Positions 17,458 through 26,196 of a DNA stretch of 64,000 nt are shown here, piece by piece. The DNA is from an uncultured Hyphomicrobiales bacterium (GTDB taxonomy: Bacteria; Pseudomonadota; Alphaproteobacteria; Rhizobiales; Beijerinckiaceae). The stretch's first letter is position 1. The number at the start of each line of letters is the position of its first letter. The translations under genes were made by a program, and so were the position numbers. The notes under the pieces are model-generated. The model made no database searches. It was not told where the DNA came from and saw nothing but the letters and a program-made list of their open reading frames with translations. Where the stretch lies: assembly GCA_903902915.1 (NCBI GenBank), contig CAIUWR010000045.1, forward strand, positions 62,001 to 126,000, given 5' to 3'.

Positions 17458-19116
17458 TCAGCCGAAGATGCGTTGCGCCGTCTGCAGAGTGATCCAGACG
17501 CCCCAGGCCAGGGGCACGCAGACGGCGAGCCAGGCCAGCGCGGCGCTGGCGTCCAGCCCGCCAAGGCCGATGCCGTGCGAGCCAATGGGGCCGGAGGGAT
17601 TCGCCACCGCTTTCGCCTGCAACGCTGCGACCTCGTCCTCCGCCATGAACCACTTCTTGTCGACGGGCTTGATCATCCAGTTGCAAATGAAGCCCACAAC
17701 CAGCATGCCTGCGAGAATATAGATCGTCACGTCATAGAGCCGGTCGGCCGGGACGCCCGCGTTCTTGTTGAACTCGCGAATGTAGTTGACGGCCACCGGC
17801 CCGATGATGCCGGCAGTCGACCAGGCCGTCAGCAAGCGCCCATGAATGGCGCCCACGAACTGCGTGCCGAACATATCCGCCAGATAGGCGGGCACAGTGG
17901 CGAAGCCGCCGCCATACATGGACAGAATGACGCCCAACGCCAGCACGAAGAGCATCTTGGAGCCCATATGCGCGAAGGTGGGCGCCGAGGCGTAGAGCAA
18001 CACGCCAAGACCGAAGAAGACATAATAAGTCATCTTGCGGCCCATCTTGTCCGACAGCGAGGCCCAGAAAAATCGGCCGACAATGTTGAACAGAGACAGA
18101 AGCCCCGCAAAGCCCGCCGCGATGCCTGCGATAGCGGTCTTCTGGGATGCGTCAAGCTGGGCGAAGCCCAGTTCCGGCTTGCCGATCAGCGACCCGCCAA
18201 AGATCTCCTGCAACATGGGAGAGGCCATGCCGAGAATTCCGATGCCTGCGGAAACGTTGAGGCATAGCACCGCCCAGATCAACCAGAACTGTGGCGTCTT
18301 GTGCACGTCTCGAACATGCACATGGCCGGACGTGATCATGGCGTTGTTCACCTCCCGGGGCGTCCAGCCGTCCGGGCGCCAGCCAGCGGGCGGCACGCGA
18401 TAGCCGAAAGCGCCCGCCATCATGAAGGCGAAATAAACCACCGCCATGACGACGAAAGTCTCCCACACGCCGACCGAGGTCGGGGTTTTGAAATGGTTCA
18501 TGAGCATATTGGCCAAAGGCGACCCAATCATCGCGCCGCCGCCAAAACCCATGATGGCCATGCCGGTCGCCATGCCGCGCCTGTCGGGGAACCACTTCAC
18601 CAAAGTCGAGACAGGCGAGATGTAGCCAAGCCCGAGGCCAACGCCGCCAATGACCCCAGAACCAAGCCACAACATCCAGAGCTGATGGGCATAGACGCCA
18701 AGGGCGGAAAACAGCAGGCCGCCGCACCAGCAGAGCGCCGCCACGAAACCGGCCTTGCGCGGGCCCGCGCGCTCGAGCCAGCCGCCCCAGATGGCGGCGG
18801 AAGAGCCGAGCAACACGAAGAAAAGCGTGAACATCCAACCCAGATCGGCCACTTTCCAGTCGCAACTCGTCGTGACCAGCGCGCCGAAAATCGTCATGTC
18901 CGACGGGCAGGCGACGGATTTTGAAATGCCAATGGATTGGCTGAGCGGCAGCCAGAAAACGCTGAACCCATAGGCCATGCCAATACACAGATGAATGGCC
19001 AGCGCGGCTGGCGGAACCAGCCACCGATTGAAGCCAGGTTTGGCGATGATGCGTTCTCGGTCAAGCAAACCGTGGCCTGCGGAACGCTCCGCAGACTCAT
19101 GCGTGATACTGGCCAT
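17458..19116 (-). CDS. Oxalate/formate antiporter-type MFS transporter (OFA family)
   Basis: The protein has 552 residues with 12 or more membrane segments. OFA-type features include the N-terminal PAALAIHLCIGMAYGFSVFW, the loop sequence VSTLVKWFPDRRGMATGMAI, and the cytoplasmic block GWRPDGWTPREVNNAMIT followed by HKTPQFWLIWAVLCLNVSAG. A long loop in the first half (SVACPSDMTIFGALVTTSCD) has two cysteines. The C-terminus carries an extra hydrophobic helix (about 515-545). A ribosome site GGGAGG precedes the ATG. It lies 55 bp downstream of fdsD on the same strand, so formate, oxalate or a related carboxylate is the likely substrate. No formyl-CoA transferase or oxalyl-CoA decarboxylase is nearby, so oxalate use is not shown. 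Confidence 0.88.
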   Translation of the reverse strand: MASITHESAERSAGHGLLDRERIIAKPGFNRWLVPPAALAIHLCIGMAYGFSVFWLPLSQSIGISKSVACPSDMTIFGALVTTSCDWKVADLGWMFTLFFVLLGSSAAIWGGWLERAGPRKAGFVAALCWCGGLLFSALGVYAHQLWMLWLGSGVIGGVGLGLGYISPVSTLVKWFPDRRGMATGMAIMGFGGGAMIGSPLANMLMNHFKTPTSVGVWETFVVMAVVYFAFMMAGAFGYRVPPAGWRPDGWTPREVNNAMITSGHVHVRDVHKTPQFWLIWAVLCLNVSAGIGILGMASPMLQEIFGGSLIGKPELGFAQLDASQKTAIAGIAAGFAGLLSLFNIVGRFFWASLSDKMGRKMTYYVFFGLGVLLYASAPTFAHMGSKMLFVLALGVILSMYGGGFATVPAYLADMFGTQFVGAIHGRLLTAWSTAGIIGPVAVNYIREFNKNAGVPADRLYDVTIYILAGMLVVGFICNWMIKPVDKKWFMAEDEVAALQAKAVANPSGPIGSHGIGLGGLDASAALAWLAVCVPLAWGVWITLQTAQRIFG

Positions 19117-19171
19117 AATTGCCTCCCACTCCGCCCTTTGCGGGCTATTGAATTCGCCAGAATGTCTGGCC

Positions 19172-19399
19172 TTAAATATCCGTCAGTCTGGCGACGGCCT
19201 CCTTGGTCAACGGGTCGAAACTCTGACCACCCGCCGCCAAATATTCAGCGATCTGTCGGCGCATCTTCGGCGTCCAGAAAGAGCGCAAATGATCCATAAT
19301 GCTGGCAACCGCCTCGTCATGGGGCTGCGACTTGAAAAATTGGGCGATTTGATTGGCCATGCTGACGAGCTTCTCCGCATGGGTCGCTGCATCGCTCAT
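19172..19399 (-). CDS. fdsD: Formate dehydrogenase delta subunit
   Basis: This 75-residue acidic/helical protein (EKLVSMANQIAQFFKSQPHD, then SIMDHLRSFWTPKMRRQIAE) matches the FdsD family. FdsD subunits are small and lack cofactors; they are found in soluble NAD-dependent molybdenum formate dehydrogenases and are needed for assembly or stability. Its start overlaps the end of fdhD by four bases (ATGA), so it is part of the same operon. Confidence 0.92.
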   Translation of the reverse strand: MSDAATHAEKLVSMANQIAQFFKSQPHDEAVASIMDHLRSFWTPKMRRQIAEYLAAGGQSFDPLTKEAVARLTDI

Positions 19400-20238
19400 G
19401 CGGAGAGCCTTTCTTCAGTCTGCAAATCATCGGTCACGAATGCGGGATCCGTGAAGCAAATGGCGCCATCGGCGCGCCCCAGCGCCAGCAAGGTCATGGC
19501 GTTGGCCTGTGCGCGTTCAATGGCGAAAGTGGTGGGTGCGGAGACGGCCACCAGCGCGCGCGCGCCAAAGACCGCCGCCTTCTCCACCATTTCGTAAGAG
19601 CAGCGGCTGGTGATGACGACGAAGCCGGAAAGCGGATCGACGCCGGCGCGCAACAAGGCGCCAATCAATTTGTCGAGGGCGTTGTGGCGGCCGACATCCT
19701 CGCGCACCACAAGCAACTCGCCTGCATGATCCGCCCAGGCGGCGCCATGCACCGCGCGCGTGACGCGATTGAGCGTCTGCCGATCATCCAGCGCCGTGAG
19801 CGCACGGCGCACGCTGGAAAGTCGGAGGCGGCCCGGCCCATGCGCGGGCGGCCGCGCCACGGGCAGCGCGCCCAGATCATCCACGCCGCAAAGGCCGCAA
19901 CCCGTGCGGCCCGCCAGATTGCGATTGCGCGCGAGATGGCGTTGCAGCTTGTCGGAGGCGAGCGTCACCACAAGGCGCAAACCTTTATCCGCCTCCTCCA
20001 CGACGATGGAGCGAATATCGGCGGGGCGATCTATGACGCCTTCGCTCACGCTGAAGCCGAGCGCGAAATCGTCCAGATCCTGCGGCGTCGCCATCATCAC
20101 CGCATAGGGCACGGGCGCATAGACGATGTTGACGGGGACTTCCACCGCGCAGGCGCGCTCCCCCTGCTCCCGCGCTTCCCCGAAGGTGAAGCGCGTGATG
20201 GGGCGCGGGAGCGCGGCGGGGGCCTTACTCGGCAGCAT
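19396..20238 (-). CDS. fdhD: Formate dehydrogenase accessory sulfurtransferase FdhD
   Basis: The product has 280 residues. FdhD features include VPVNIVYAPVPYAVMMATPQ near the N-terminus, FALGFSVSEGVI, the cysteine pair GRTGCGLCGVDD that carries sulfur, VREDVGRHNALDKLIGALL, and SRCSYEMVEKAAVFGARALV. FdhD (FdsC) passes sulfur from a cysteine desulfurase to the molybdenum cofactor so that FdsA becomes active. The ATG at 20238 overlaps the end of fdsA by 14 bp and has GAGG just upstream. An earlier in-frame start at 20283 would run deeper into fdsA and adds residues that look unrelated. Confidence 0.95.
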   Translation of the reverse strand: MLPSKAPAALPRPITRFTFGEAREQGERACAVEVPVNIVYAPVPYAVMMATPQDLDDFALGFSVSEGVIDRPADIRSIVVEEADKGLRLVVTLASDKLQRHLARNRNLAGRTGCGLCGVDDLGALPVARPPAHGPGRLRLSSVRRALTALDDRQTLNRVTRAVHGAAWADHAGELLVVREDVGRHNALDKLIGALLRAGVDPLSGFVVITSRCSYEMVEKAAVFGARALVAVSAPTTFAIERAQANAMTLLALGRADGAICFTDPAFVTDDLQTEERLSA

Positions 20239-23071
20239 CAGCGGCCTCGCGCGCGATGCGGCGAAGCGACACGCCGGTTTCACGATCCTGCTCCTGCCAA
20301 TCGGAGACCTGGTTCGTGCGGCGCGCCTGCACGGCGGTGACTTTATATTCAGGACAATTGGTGGCCCAATCGGAATTGTCGGTGGTCACGACATTGGCGC
20401 CGGAATTGGGATGATGGAACGTGGTGTAGACCACGCCCGGCTGCATGCGGTCGCTGATGCTGGCGCGCAGCGACACTTCGCCGATGCGGCTCGCCAGCGC
20501 GACCAGATCGCCGTCGCGAATGCCACGGCTTTCGGCGTCGAAGGGATGGATTTCGAGCACGTCTTCCTCATGCCAGACATTGTTGAGCGTGCGCCGTGTC
20601 TGCGCGCCGACATTGTACTGGCTGAGAATGCGCCCCGTGGTGAGCAGCAGCGGAAAGCGCGGCCCGGTGCGCTCCTCGGTGGCGACGAATTGCGTGATCA
20701 TGAAGCGGCCCTTGCCGCGCACGAAATGATCCACATGCATGATCGGCGTGCCAAGCGGCGCCTCCTCATTGCAAGGCCATTGCACGGAGCCAAGCTCATC
20801 CAGCCGCGCATAGGACACGCCGCGGAAGCCGGGCGTCAGCTGCGCGACCTCGTCCATGATCTCACTGGGATGAGCATAGGCCATCTCGAAGCCCAGCGCC
20901 TTGGCGAAGCCCAGCGTCACTTCCCAATCGGCCAGGCCAGCCATGGGCGTCATGACCCTGCGCACCCGATTGATGCGCCGCTCGGCATTGGTGAAGGTGC
21001 CGTCCTTTTCAAGGAACGACGCGCCGGGGAAGAACACATGGGCGTATTTCGCGGTCTCGTTCAGGAACAGATCCTGCACGATCACGCATTCCATGCCTTC
21101 AAGTCCCGCCACCACATGTTTGGTGTCGGGATCCGACTGGGCGATATCCTCGCCCTGCACATAAAGCCCCTTGAAGTCGCCGCTGACGGCCTCGTCGAGC
21201 ATGTTGGGAATGCGCAGGCCCGGCTCATGATCGAGCTTCACGCCCCACAGGGATTCGAACATCTCGCGGGTGGCCTCGTCCGACACATGGCGGTAGCCGG
21301 AGAGCTCGTGGGGGAAGGAGCCCATATCGCAGGCGCCCTGCACATTGTTCTGCCCGCGCAGCGGATTCACGCCCACGCCGTCGCGCCCCAGATTGCCCGT
21401 CGCCATGGCGAGATTGGCCATGCCCATGACCATGGTCGAACCCTGGCTATGTTCGGTCACGCCCAACCCGTAATAGATGGCGCCATTGCCGCCCGTGGCG
21501 AAGAGCCGCGCGGCGGCGCGCACGTCTGCGGGCTTGACGCCGGTGATTGGCTCGACAGCTTCAGGTGAGTTTTCCTCGCCCGCGATGAAGCGCGCCCAGC
21601 TTTCGAAATCCGCCAGATCGCAGCGCTCGCGCACGAAGGCTTCATCCACGAGGCCTTCGGTCACGATGACATGGGCCAGCGCATTGATCATCGCCACGTT
21701 GGATCCTGGCAGCAGCGGCAGATGATAATCCGCATGCACATGGGGCGATTTGACGAGGTCGATGCGGCGCGGGTCAGCCACGATGAGTCTGGCGCCCGCG
21801 CGCAGCCGCTTCTTCATGCGCGAGGCGAAGACGGGATGGGCGTCGGTGGGATTGGCGCCGATCACCAGAATGACGTCCGACTTCTCGACCGATTTGAAAT
21901 CCTGCGTGCCCGCCGACGTACCGAAAGTCATCTTCAACCCATAGCCGGTCGGCGAATGGCAGACGCGGGCGCAGGTGTCGACATTGTTGTTGCCGAAGCC
22001 CGCGCGCACCAGTTTCTGCATGACGAAGACTTCTTCGTTGGTGCAGCGCGAGGAGGTGATGGCGCCCACGGAATCGCGGCCATATTTGGCCTGAATGCGC
22101 TTGAATTCGGAGGCGGCGTAAGCGAAGGCCTCGTCCCACGAAACCTCGCGCCATGGATCGGTGATCGCCGCGCGGATCATCGGCTTGGTGATGCGGTCTT
22201 TCGAGGTGGCGTAACCATAGGCGAAGCGGCCCTTGACGCAGCTATGGCCCTCATTGGCCTTGCCATCCTTGTAGGGAACCATGCGCACCACGCGCTCGCC
22301 CTGCATCTCGGCCTTGAAGGAGCAGCCAACGCCGCAATAGGCGCAGGTCGTGACCTTCGAATGCTCGGGCTGGCCCATTTCGATGATGGATTTCTCGGTC
22401 AGCGTCGCCGTCGGGCAGGCCTGCACGCAGGCGCCGCAGGAGACGCATTCGGAGGAAAGGAAATCGACGCCGCCGGACGCCACTTTCGAGTCGAAGCCGC
22501 GCCCCTGAATGGTCAGCGCGAACGTGCCCTGCACCTCTTCACACGCGCGCACGCAGCGCGAGCAGACGATGCATTTGGATTCATCGAAGGTGAAATAGGG
22601 ATTGCTCTCGTCCTTGGCGCCATCGAGGTGGTTGGCGCCTTTGTAGCCATAGCGCACGTCGCGCAGGCCCACCGCGCCCGCCATGTCCTGCAATTCGCAA
22701 TCGCCATTGGCGGGACAGGTGAGGCAATCGAGCGGGTGATCGGAGATGTAGAGCTCCATCACGCCCTTGCGCAATTTGGCGAGGCGCGCGTTTTGCGTAT
22801 GCACCACCATGCCGTTTTCAGCGGGCGTGGTGCAGGACGCGGGCGTGCCGCGCCGCCCCTCGATCTCGACGAGGCACAGGCGGCAGGAGCCGAAGGCGTC
22901 CAGCATGTCGGTGGCGCAGAGCTTTGGGATCTGCGTGCCCATGCTCATGGCCGCCGCCATGACGGAGGTTCCCTGCGCCACGGTGACGCGCTCGCCATCT
23001 ATGGTGAGCGTGACCGTGGCGGCGCCGGCGGCCAGCTTCGTTCCGTAATCCACTTCCTTGATGAGGCTCAT
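20225..23071 (-). CDS. fdsA: NAD-dependent formate dehydrogenase alpha subunit
   Basis: The catalytic subunit has 948 residues. In order it shows a 2Fe-2S ferredoxin domain with GSCRLCLVEIEG and SCTTPAENGM; the His-Cys3 4Fe-4S motif HPLDCLTCPANGDCELQ; two 4Fe-4S clusters CIVCSRCVRACEE and CVSCGACVQACPT; the cluster CAYCGVGCS before the bis-MGD domain; and the metal-binding CARVCHSPTGYG, where cysteine rather than selenocysteine binds molybdenum. The C-terminal MopB domain ends with NPEY-like TNCPEYKVTAVQ. It oxidises formate to CO2 and passes electrons through FdsG/FdsB to NAD. The ATG at 23071 gives the family-typical MSLIKEVDYGTK; a GTG nine bases upstream is possible. It sits 9 bp after fdsB. 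Confidence 0.97.
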   Translation of the reverse strand: MSLIKEVDYGTKLAAGAATVTLTIDGERVTVAQGTSVMAAAMSMGTQIPKLCATDMLDAFGSCRLCLVEIEGRRGTPASCTTPAENGMVVHTQNARLAKLRKGVMELYISDHPLDCLTCPANGDCELQDMAGAVGLRDVRYGYKGANHLDGAKDESNPYFTFDESKCIVCSRCVRACEEVQGTFALTIQGRGFDSKVASGGVDFLSSECVSCGACVQACPTATLTEKSIIEMGQPEHSKVTTCAYCGVGCSFKAEMQGERVVRMVPYKDGKANEGHSCVKGRFAYGYATSKDRITKPMIRAAITDPWREVSWDEAFAYAASEFKRIQAKYGRDSVGAITSSRCTNEEVFVMQKLVRAGFGNNNVDTCARVCHSPTGYGLKMTFGTSAGTQDFKSVEKSDVILVIGANPTDAHPVFASRMKKRLRAGARLIVADPRRIDLVKSPHVHADYHLPLLPGSNVAMINALAHVIVTEGLVDEAFVRERCDLADFESWARFIAGEENSPEAVEPITGVKPADVRAAARLFATGGNGAIYYGLGVTEHSQGSTMVMGMANLAMATGNLGRDGVGVNPLRGQNNVQGACDMGSFPHELSGYRHVSDEATREMFESLWGVKLDHEPGLRIPNMLDEAVSGDFKGLYVQGEDIAQSDPDTKHVVAGLEGMECVIVQDLFLNETAKYAHVFFPGASFLEKDGTFTNAERRINRVRRVMTPMAGLADWEVTLGFAKALGFEMAYAHPSEIMDEVAQLTPGFRGVSYARLDELGSVQWPCNEEAPLGTPIMHVDHFVRGKGRFMITQFVATEERTGPRFPLLLTTGRILSQYNVGAQTRRTLNNVWHEEDVLEIHPFDAESRGIRDGDLVALASRIGEVSLRASISDRMQPGVVYTTFHHPNSGANVVTTDNSDWATNCPEYKVTAVQARRTNQVSDWQEQDRETGVSLRRIAREAADAAE

Positions 23072-23080
23072 GACGGACAC

Positions 23081-24640
23081 CTATTCAGCGGCGTGGCGAG
23101 CGCCTGCGGGGCGCTCGAAATCCTGGGGGAAATGGGTCAGCGCGCTCAGCACGGGCATGGGCGTGAGCCCGCCCAGCGCGCAAAGCGACCCATCGGTCAT
23201 GGTCTCGCAAAGATCGTGCAGCAAAGTCGTGTTCTGCTCGGGCGCCACGCCGGCGATGATCTTGTCGATCACCTCGACGCCGCGCGTGGAGCCGATGCGG
23301 CAGGGCGTGCATTTGCCGCAACTCTCGATGGCGCAGAACTGCATGGCGAAGCGGGCCTGCTTCGCCAGATCCACGCTATCGTCGAAGGCAACCAGACCGC
23401 CATGGCCGAGCATACCCTTGACGGCGAGCATGGCTTCGTAATCGAGCGGCGTGTCGAGCAAGGCGTCGGGGAAATAGGCGCCCAGAGGCCCGCCCACCTG
23501 CACCGCGCGCAGCTTGCGCCCGCTGGCCGTGCCGCCGCCGAAATCCTCCACCAGTTGGCGGATCGTCACGCCGAAGGCCAGCTCCACCAAGCCGCCGCGC
23601 TTCACATTGCCCGCGATCTGGAAGGGCTGCGTGCCGCGCGAGCGGCCCATGCCGAAGGCCGCATAGGCGGGTGCGCCATGGGCCATGATCCACGGCACGC
23701 TGGCCAGCGAGAGCACATTGTTGATGGCGGTCGGCTTGCCGAACAGGCCATGGATGGCTGGCAGCGGCGGCTTGGCGCGCACCTGTCCGCGACGCCCCTC
23801 CAGGCTCTCCAGCAACGAGGTCTCCTCGCCGCAGATATAAGCGCCGGCGCCCAGCCGCGCCTCCATGTCGAAAGCGCAGCCGGAGCCAGCCACATCTGCG
23901 CCGAGCCAACCGCCCGCGCGCGCAATCTCGATGGCGCGCCGCATGGTGCGGAAGGCGTGCGGATATTCGGAGCGGATATAGACGAAGCCCTTCGTGGCGC
24001 CTGTCGCGATGCCCGCGATGGTCATGCCCTCGATGAGGGTGAAAGGGTCGCCCTCCATCAACATGCGATCCGCGAACGTGCCGCTATCGCCCTCGTCCGC
24101 ATTGCAGACGATATATTTCCGATCGCTCTGCGCGGCGGCCACCGTGCGCCATTTGATCCCGGTTGGAAAACCCGCCCCGCCGCGTCCGCGCAGGCCCGAG
24201 GCGACGACTTCCTCGACCACAGCGCTCGACGTCATGGCAAGCGCGCGCGTCAGGCCCTCATAGCCCCCGTGGGCGCGGTAATGGCTGAGCGACAGGGGAT
24301 CTATCACGCCGCAGCGGGCGAAGGTCAGACGCTGCTGGGCGTGCATCCAGTCGAGATCATCGACCTTGCCGACGCGCGCGGCGTGTTCGCCTCCTTGCAG
24401 GAAGCCCGCTTCGAAAAGGGCGGGCACGTCACGGGCGCTCACGCGCCCATAGCCGACGCGGCCCTCCGGCGTCTCCACCTCGACCAGGGGCTCCAGCCAG
24501 ACCATGCCGCGCGAGCCGTTGCGGATGATGGCGACATCGGCCCCGCGCATGCTGGCCTCATTCGCGATGGCCCGCGCGACGGCTTCAGCGCCCACGGCGA
24601 GGGCGGATGAATCGATGGGAACGAAGATGCGCACCGTCAT
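23081..24640 (-). CDS. fdsB: NAD-dependent formate dehydrogenase beta subunit
   Basis: This 519-residue protein is NuoF-like. The N-terminal 120 residues form a thioredoxin-like part without iron-sulfur cysteines (MTVRIFVPIDSSALAVGA). Next comes the FMN/NADH-binding core with SGLRGRGGAGFPTGIKW, VCNADEGDSGTFADRML and GAGAYICGEETSLLESLEG. The C-terminal 4Fe-4S motif is ESCGKCTPCRIG. It accepts electrons from FdsA and reduces NAD at FMN. The ATG at 24640 overlaps the stop of fdsG by four bases. Confidence 0.96.
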   Translation of the reverse strand: MTVRIFVPIDSSALAVGAEAVARAIANEASMRGADVAIIRNGSRGMVWLEPLVEVETPEGRVGYGRVSARDVPALFEAGFLQGGEHAARVGKVDDLDWMHAQQRLTFARCGVIDPLSLSHYRAHGGYEGLTRALAMTSSAVVEEVVASGLRGRGGAGFPTGIKWRTVAAAQSDRKYIVCNADEGDSGTFADRMLMEGDPFTLIEGMTIAGIATGATKGFVYIRSEYPHAFRTMRRAIEIARAGGWLGADVAGSGCAFDMEARLGAGAYICGEETSLLESLEGRRGQVRAKPPLPAIHGLFGKPTAINNVLSLASVPWIMAHGAPAYAAFGMGRSRGTQPFQIAGNVKRGGLVELAFGVTIRQLVEDFGGGTASGRKLRAVQVGGPLGAYFPDALLDTPLDYEAMLAVKGMLGHGGLVAFDDSVDLAKQARFAMQFCAIESCGKCTPCRIGSTRGVEVIDKIIAGVAPEQNTTLLHDLCETMTDGSLCALGGLTPMPVLSALTHFPQDFERPAGARHAAE

Positions 24641-25134
24641 GCCCGCGCTCCCGTCAATTCCAGAACCAGCGCGTCGAGCCGCGTCTCGTCCAGCCGCCCG
24701 ATGGGCTCGTCGTCCAGCAAGGCTGCGGGGGACAGCGCGCATTGGCCGAGGCAATAGACATTTTCGATGGTCAGGGCGCCGTTGCCGCTCGTCTGGCCCG
24801 GCTCCAGCCGATGCGCCATGCGCAGACGCTCCACCAGATGTTCGACGCCCATGGACTGACAGGATTCCGCCCGGCAGATCTTCAGCACATGGCGCCCGGC
24901 GGGAGCGTCGCGGAAATCATGGTAAAAACTGATGACCCCATGCACTTCGGCGCGCGAGACGTTCAGCGCGTCGGCGAGAAGCGGAACCACGCGCGGGTCG
25001 ATGCAGCCGAAAGCCTCCTGCAAGGCGTGCAGAATGGGCAGCATGGCGCCTTCCAGATGCGCCAGTCCCGCGATGATGCGGACCGCTCGTCCTTCATCGA
25101 ATGAGTCCGAAAGTTCCTGCCCCTGCATCGTCAT
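24637..25134 (-). CDS. fdsG: NAD-dependent formate dehydrogenase gamma subunit
   Basis: This 165-residue NuoE-like subunit has an N-terminal helical bundle with LHALQEAFGCIDPRVVPLLA and HGVISFYHDFRDAP, then the thioredoxin-like 2Fe-2S site with cysteines in CRAESCQSMG and CLGQCALSPA. It is the first structural gene of the operon. The start at 25134 is preceded by GAGGTTGAG. A LysR-type inverted repeat lies about 52 bp upstream. Confidence 0.95.
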   Translation of the reverse strand: MTMQGQELSDSFDEGRAVRIIAGLAHLEGAMLPILHALQEAFGCIDPRVVPLLADALNVSRAEVHGVISFYHDFRDAPAGRHVLKICRAESCQSMGVEHLVERLRMAHRLEPGQTSGNGALTIENVYCLGQCALSPAALLDDEPIGRLDETRLDALVLELTGARA

Positions 25135-25185
25135 ATCTCAACCTCGACCTCACCTTTAAGTCAAGATCGTGTTGCCGATCGAAAA

Positions 25186-25201
25186 TCAAATCAATATTTG
25201 A
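25186..25201. promoter_or_regulatory. Candidate LysR-type site upstream of fdsG
   Basis: TCAAAT (25186-25191) and ATTTGA (25196-25201) form a perfect inverted repeat with a 4-base centre. It lies 52-67 bp upstream of the fdsG ATG, in the short AT-rich gap between lysR and the formate dehydrogenase genes. The position suits activation by the adjacent LysR regulator; binding is inferred. Confidence 0.5.
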
Positions 25202-25224
25202 AAACACCCAATAGAAAAAAACTA

Positions 25225-26160
25225 TCACTTCGCAGATGCAGCAGACGTAAATTGCGTCGGCGGGTTTAAAACCTGCGCCGGATCGATCGGTTGCACGAGA
25301 TTAAAAAACGAGAGGGCCAAAGGCGATGGAGGATCCTGACTGGACATGATCAAGCCGATGGTTCGGCTGGCGTCAGGCTCGATCAGGGGCACAGCTATGG
25401 TGCGCTGCGGGATGCCAAAAAAATGCAGGAGCGGGCGCGGAACGATGCTCGACCAGGGGCCGGATGCGGGATGCGAGCAAAGATTGAAGATGGAATTGGT
25501 TTCGACCACGGGCTTGGGCTCCTTGCCGACGGATCGAAATATGCCGTCTATGACCCGGCGATTCTGCATGTCAGGCGTCAGCAGGCAAAGCGAGGCCTCC
25601 GCAGCCTGCGACCAGCTGATCGAGTCCAGCGCGGCATAGGGGCCGGGCCGAGGCGTGAGAAAGACATATTCCTCGACATAGACGGGTTTGGATCGAACCG
25701 CAGGCAGGGCTTCATTGTCGAGATAGGTCAGTGCGGCCTCCAGCTCGAAGTCTTCAAGGCCGCGGATGATGTCGGACGACGTCATGGACATGATGGTGAG
25801 CGTCACATCCGGGTAGCGCGCGCAAAATGGGCCGGTCAGATGGGACACCACCGGAAGCGCGGTAGGCACGACCCCCAGCCTTAATCGTCCAGTCAGGCCC
25901 TTGCCCATTTGGTCGAGTTCTTGCCGCATGGACGCGCAGTCGGCCAGCACGCGCCGGGCGTGCTCAAGCACCACCAACCCCTCACGCGTCAATCCATTGA
26001 ACTTGTGGCCCCGTTCGACGATGGGCACGCCGAATTCTTCCTCAAGGTTGCGAATGGCCGCCGATAACGTGGGCTGGGACACATGCGCGCTCTGCGCCGC
26101 CCGCCCGAAATGCTGTTCGCGGGCGAGGGCGACCAGATAAACGAACTGCTTGATCACCAT
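25225..26160 (-). CDS. LysR-type transcriptional regulator, probably of the fds operon
   Basis: The protein has 311 residues. The N-terminal winged helix (1-60; LALAREQHFGRAAQSAHVSQ, then PTLSAAIRNLEEEFG) is typical of LysR. The effector domain (about 90-300) begins GRLRLGVVPTALPVVSHL. Unusually for a LysR regulator it is encoded on the same strand as, and directly before, its presumed target: fdsG starts 91 bp after its stop. LysR genes are commonly found next to fds operons and respond to formate, which fits here, though the ligand is not visible. Confidence 0.88.
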   Translation of the reverse strand: MVIKQFVYLVALAREQHFGRAAQSAHVSQPTLSAAIRNLEEEFGVPIVERGHKFNGLTREGLVVLEHARRVLADCASMRQELDQMGKGLTGRLRLGVVPTALPVVSHLTGPFCARYPDVTLTIMSMTSSDIIRGLEDFELEAALTYLDNEALPAVRSKPVYVEEYVFLTPRPGPYAALDSISWSQAAEASLCLLTPDMQNRRVIDGIFRSVGKEPKPVVETNSIFNLCSHPASGPWSSIVPRPLLHFFGIPQRTIAVPLIEPDASRTIGLIMSSQDPPSPLALSFFNLVQPIDPAQVLNPPTQFTSAASAK

Positions 26161-26196
26161 GACGAACCCCGGAACGAAACGCTTGCCCTGCCAACC

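Noticed and set aside
20239-20283. Upstream start for FdhD at 20283
   Set aside because: It would run 59 bases into fdsA and adds residues not typical of FdhD.
21671-24610. A 979-codon open frame on the plus strand opposite fdsA and fdsB
   Set aside because: It lies wholly opposite two clear formate dehydrogenase genes and its translation is biased in a way typical of a reverse frame of GC-rich DNA (rich in Ala, Arg, His and Gly, with no domains).
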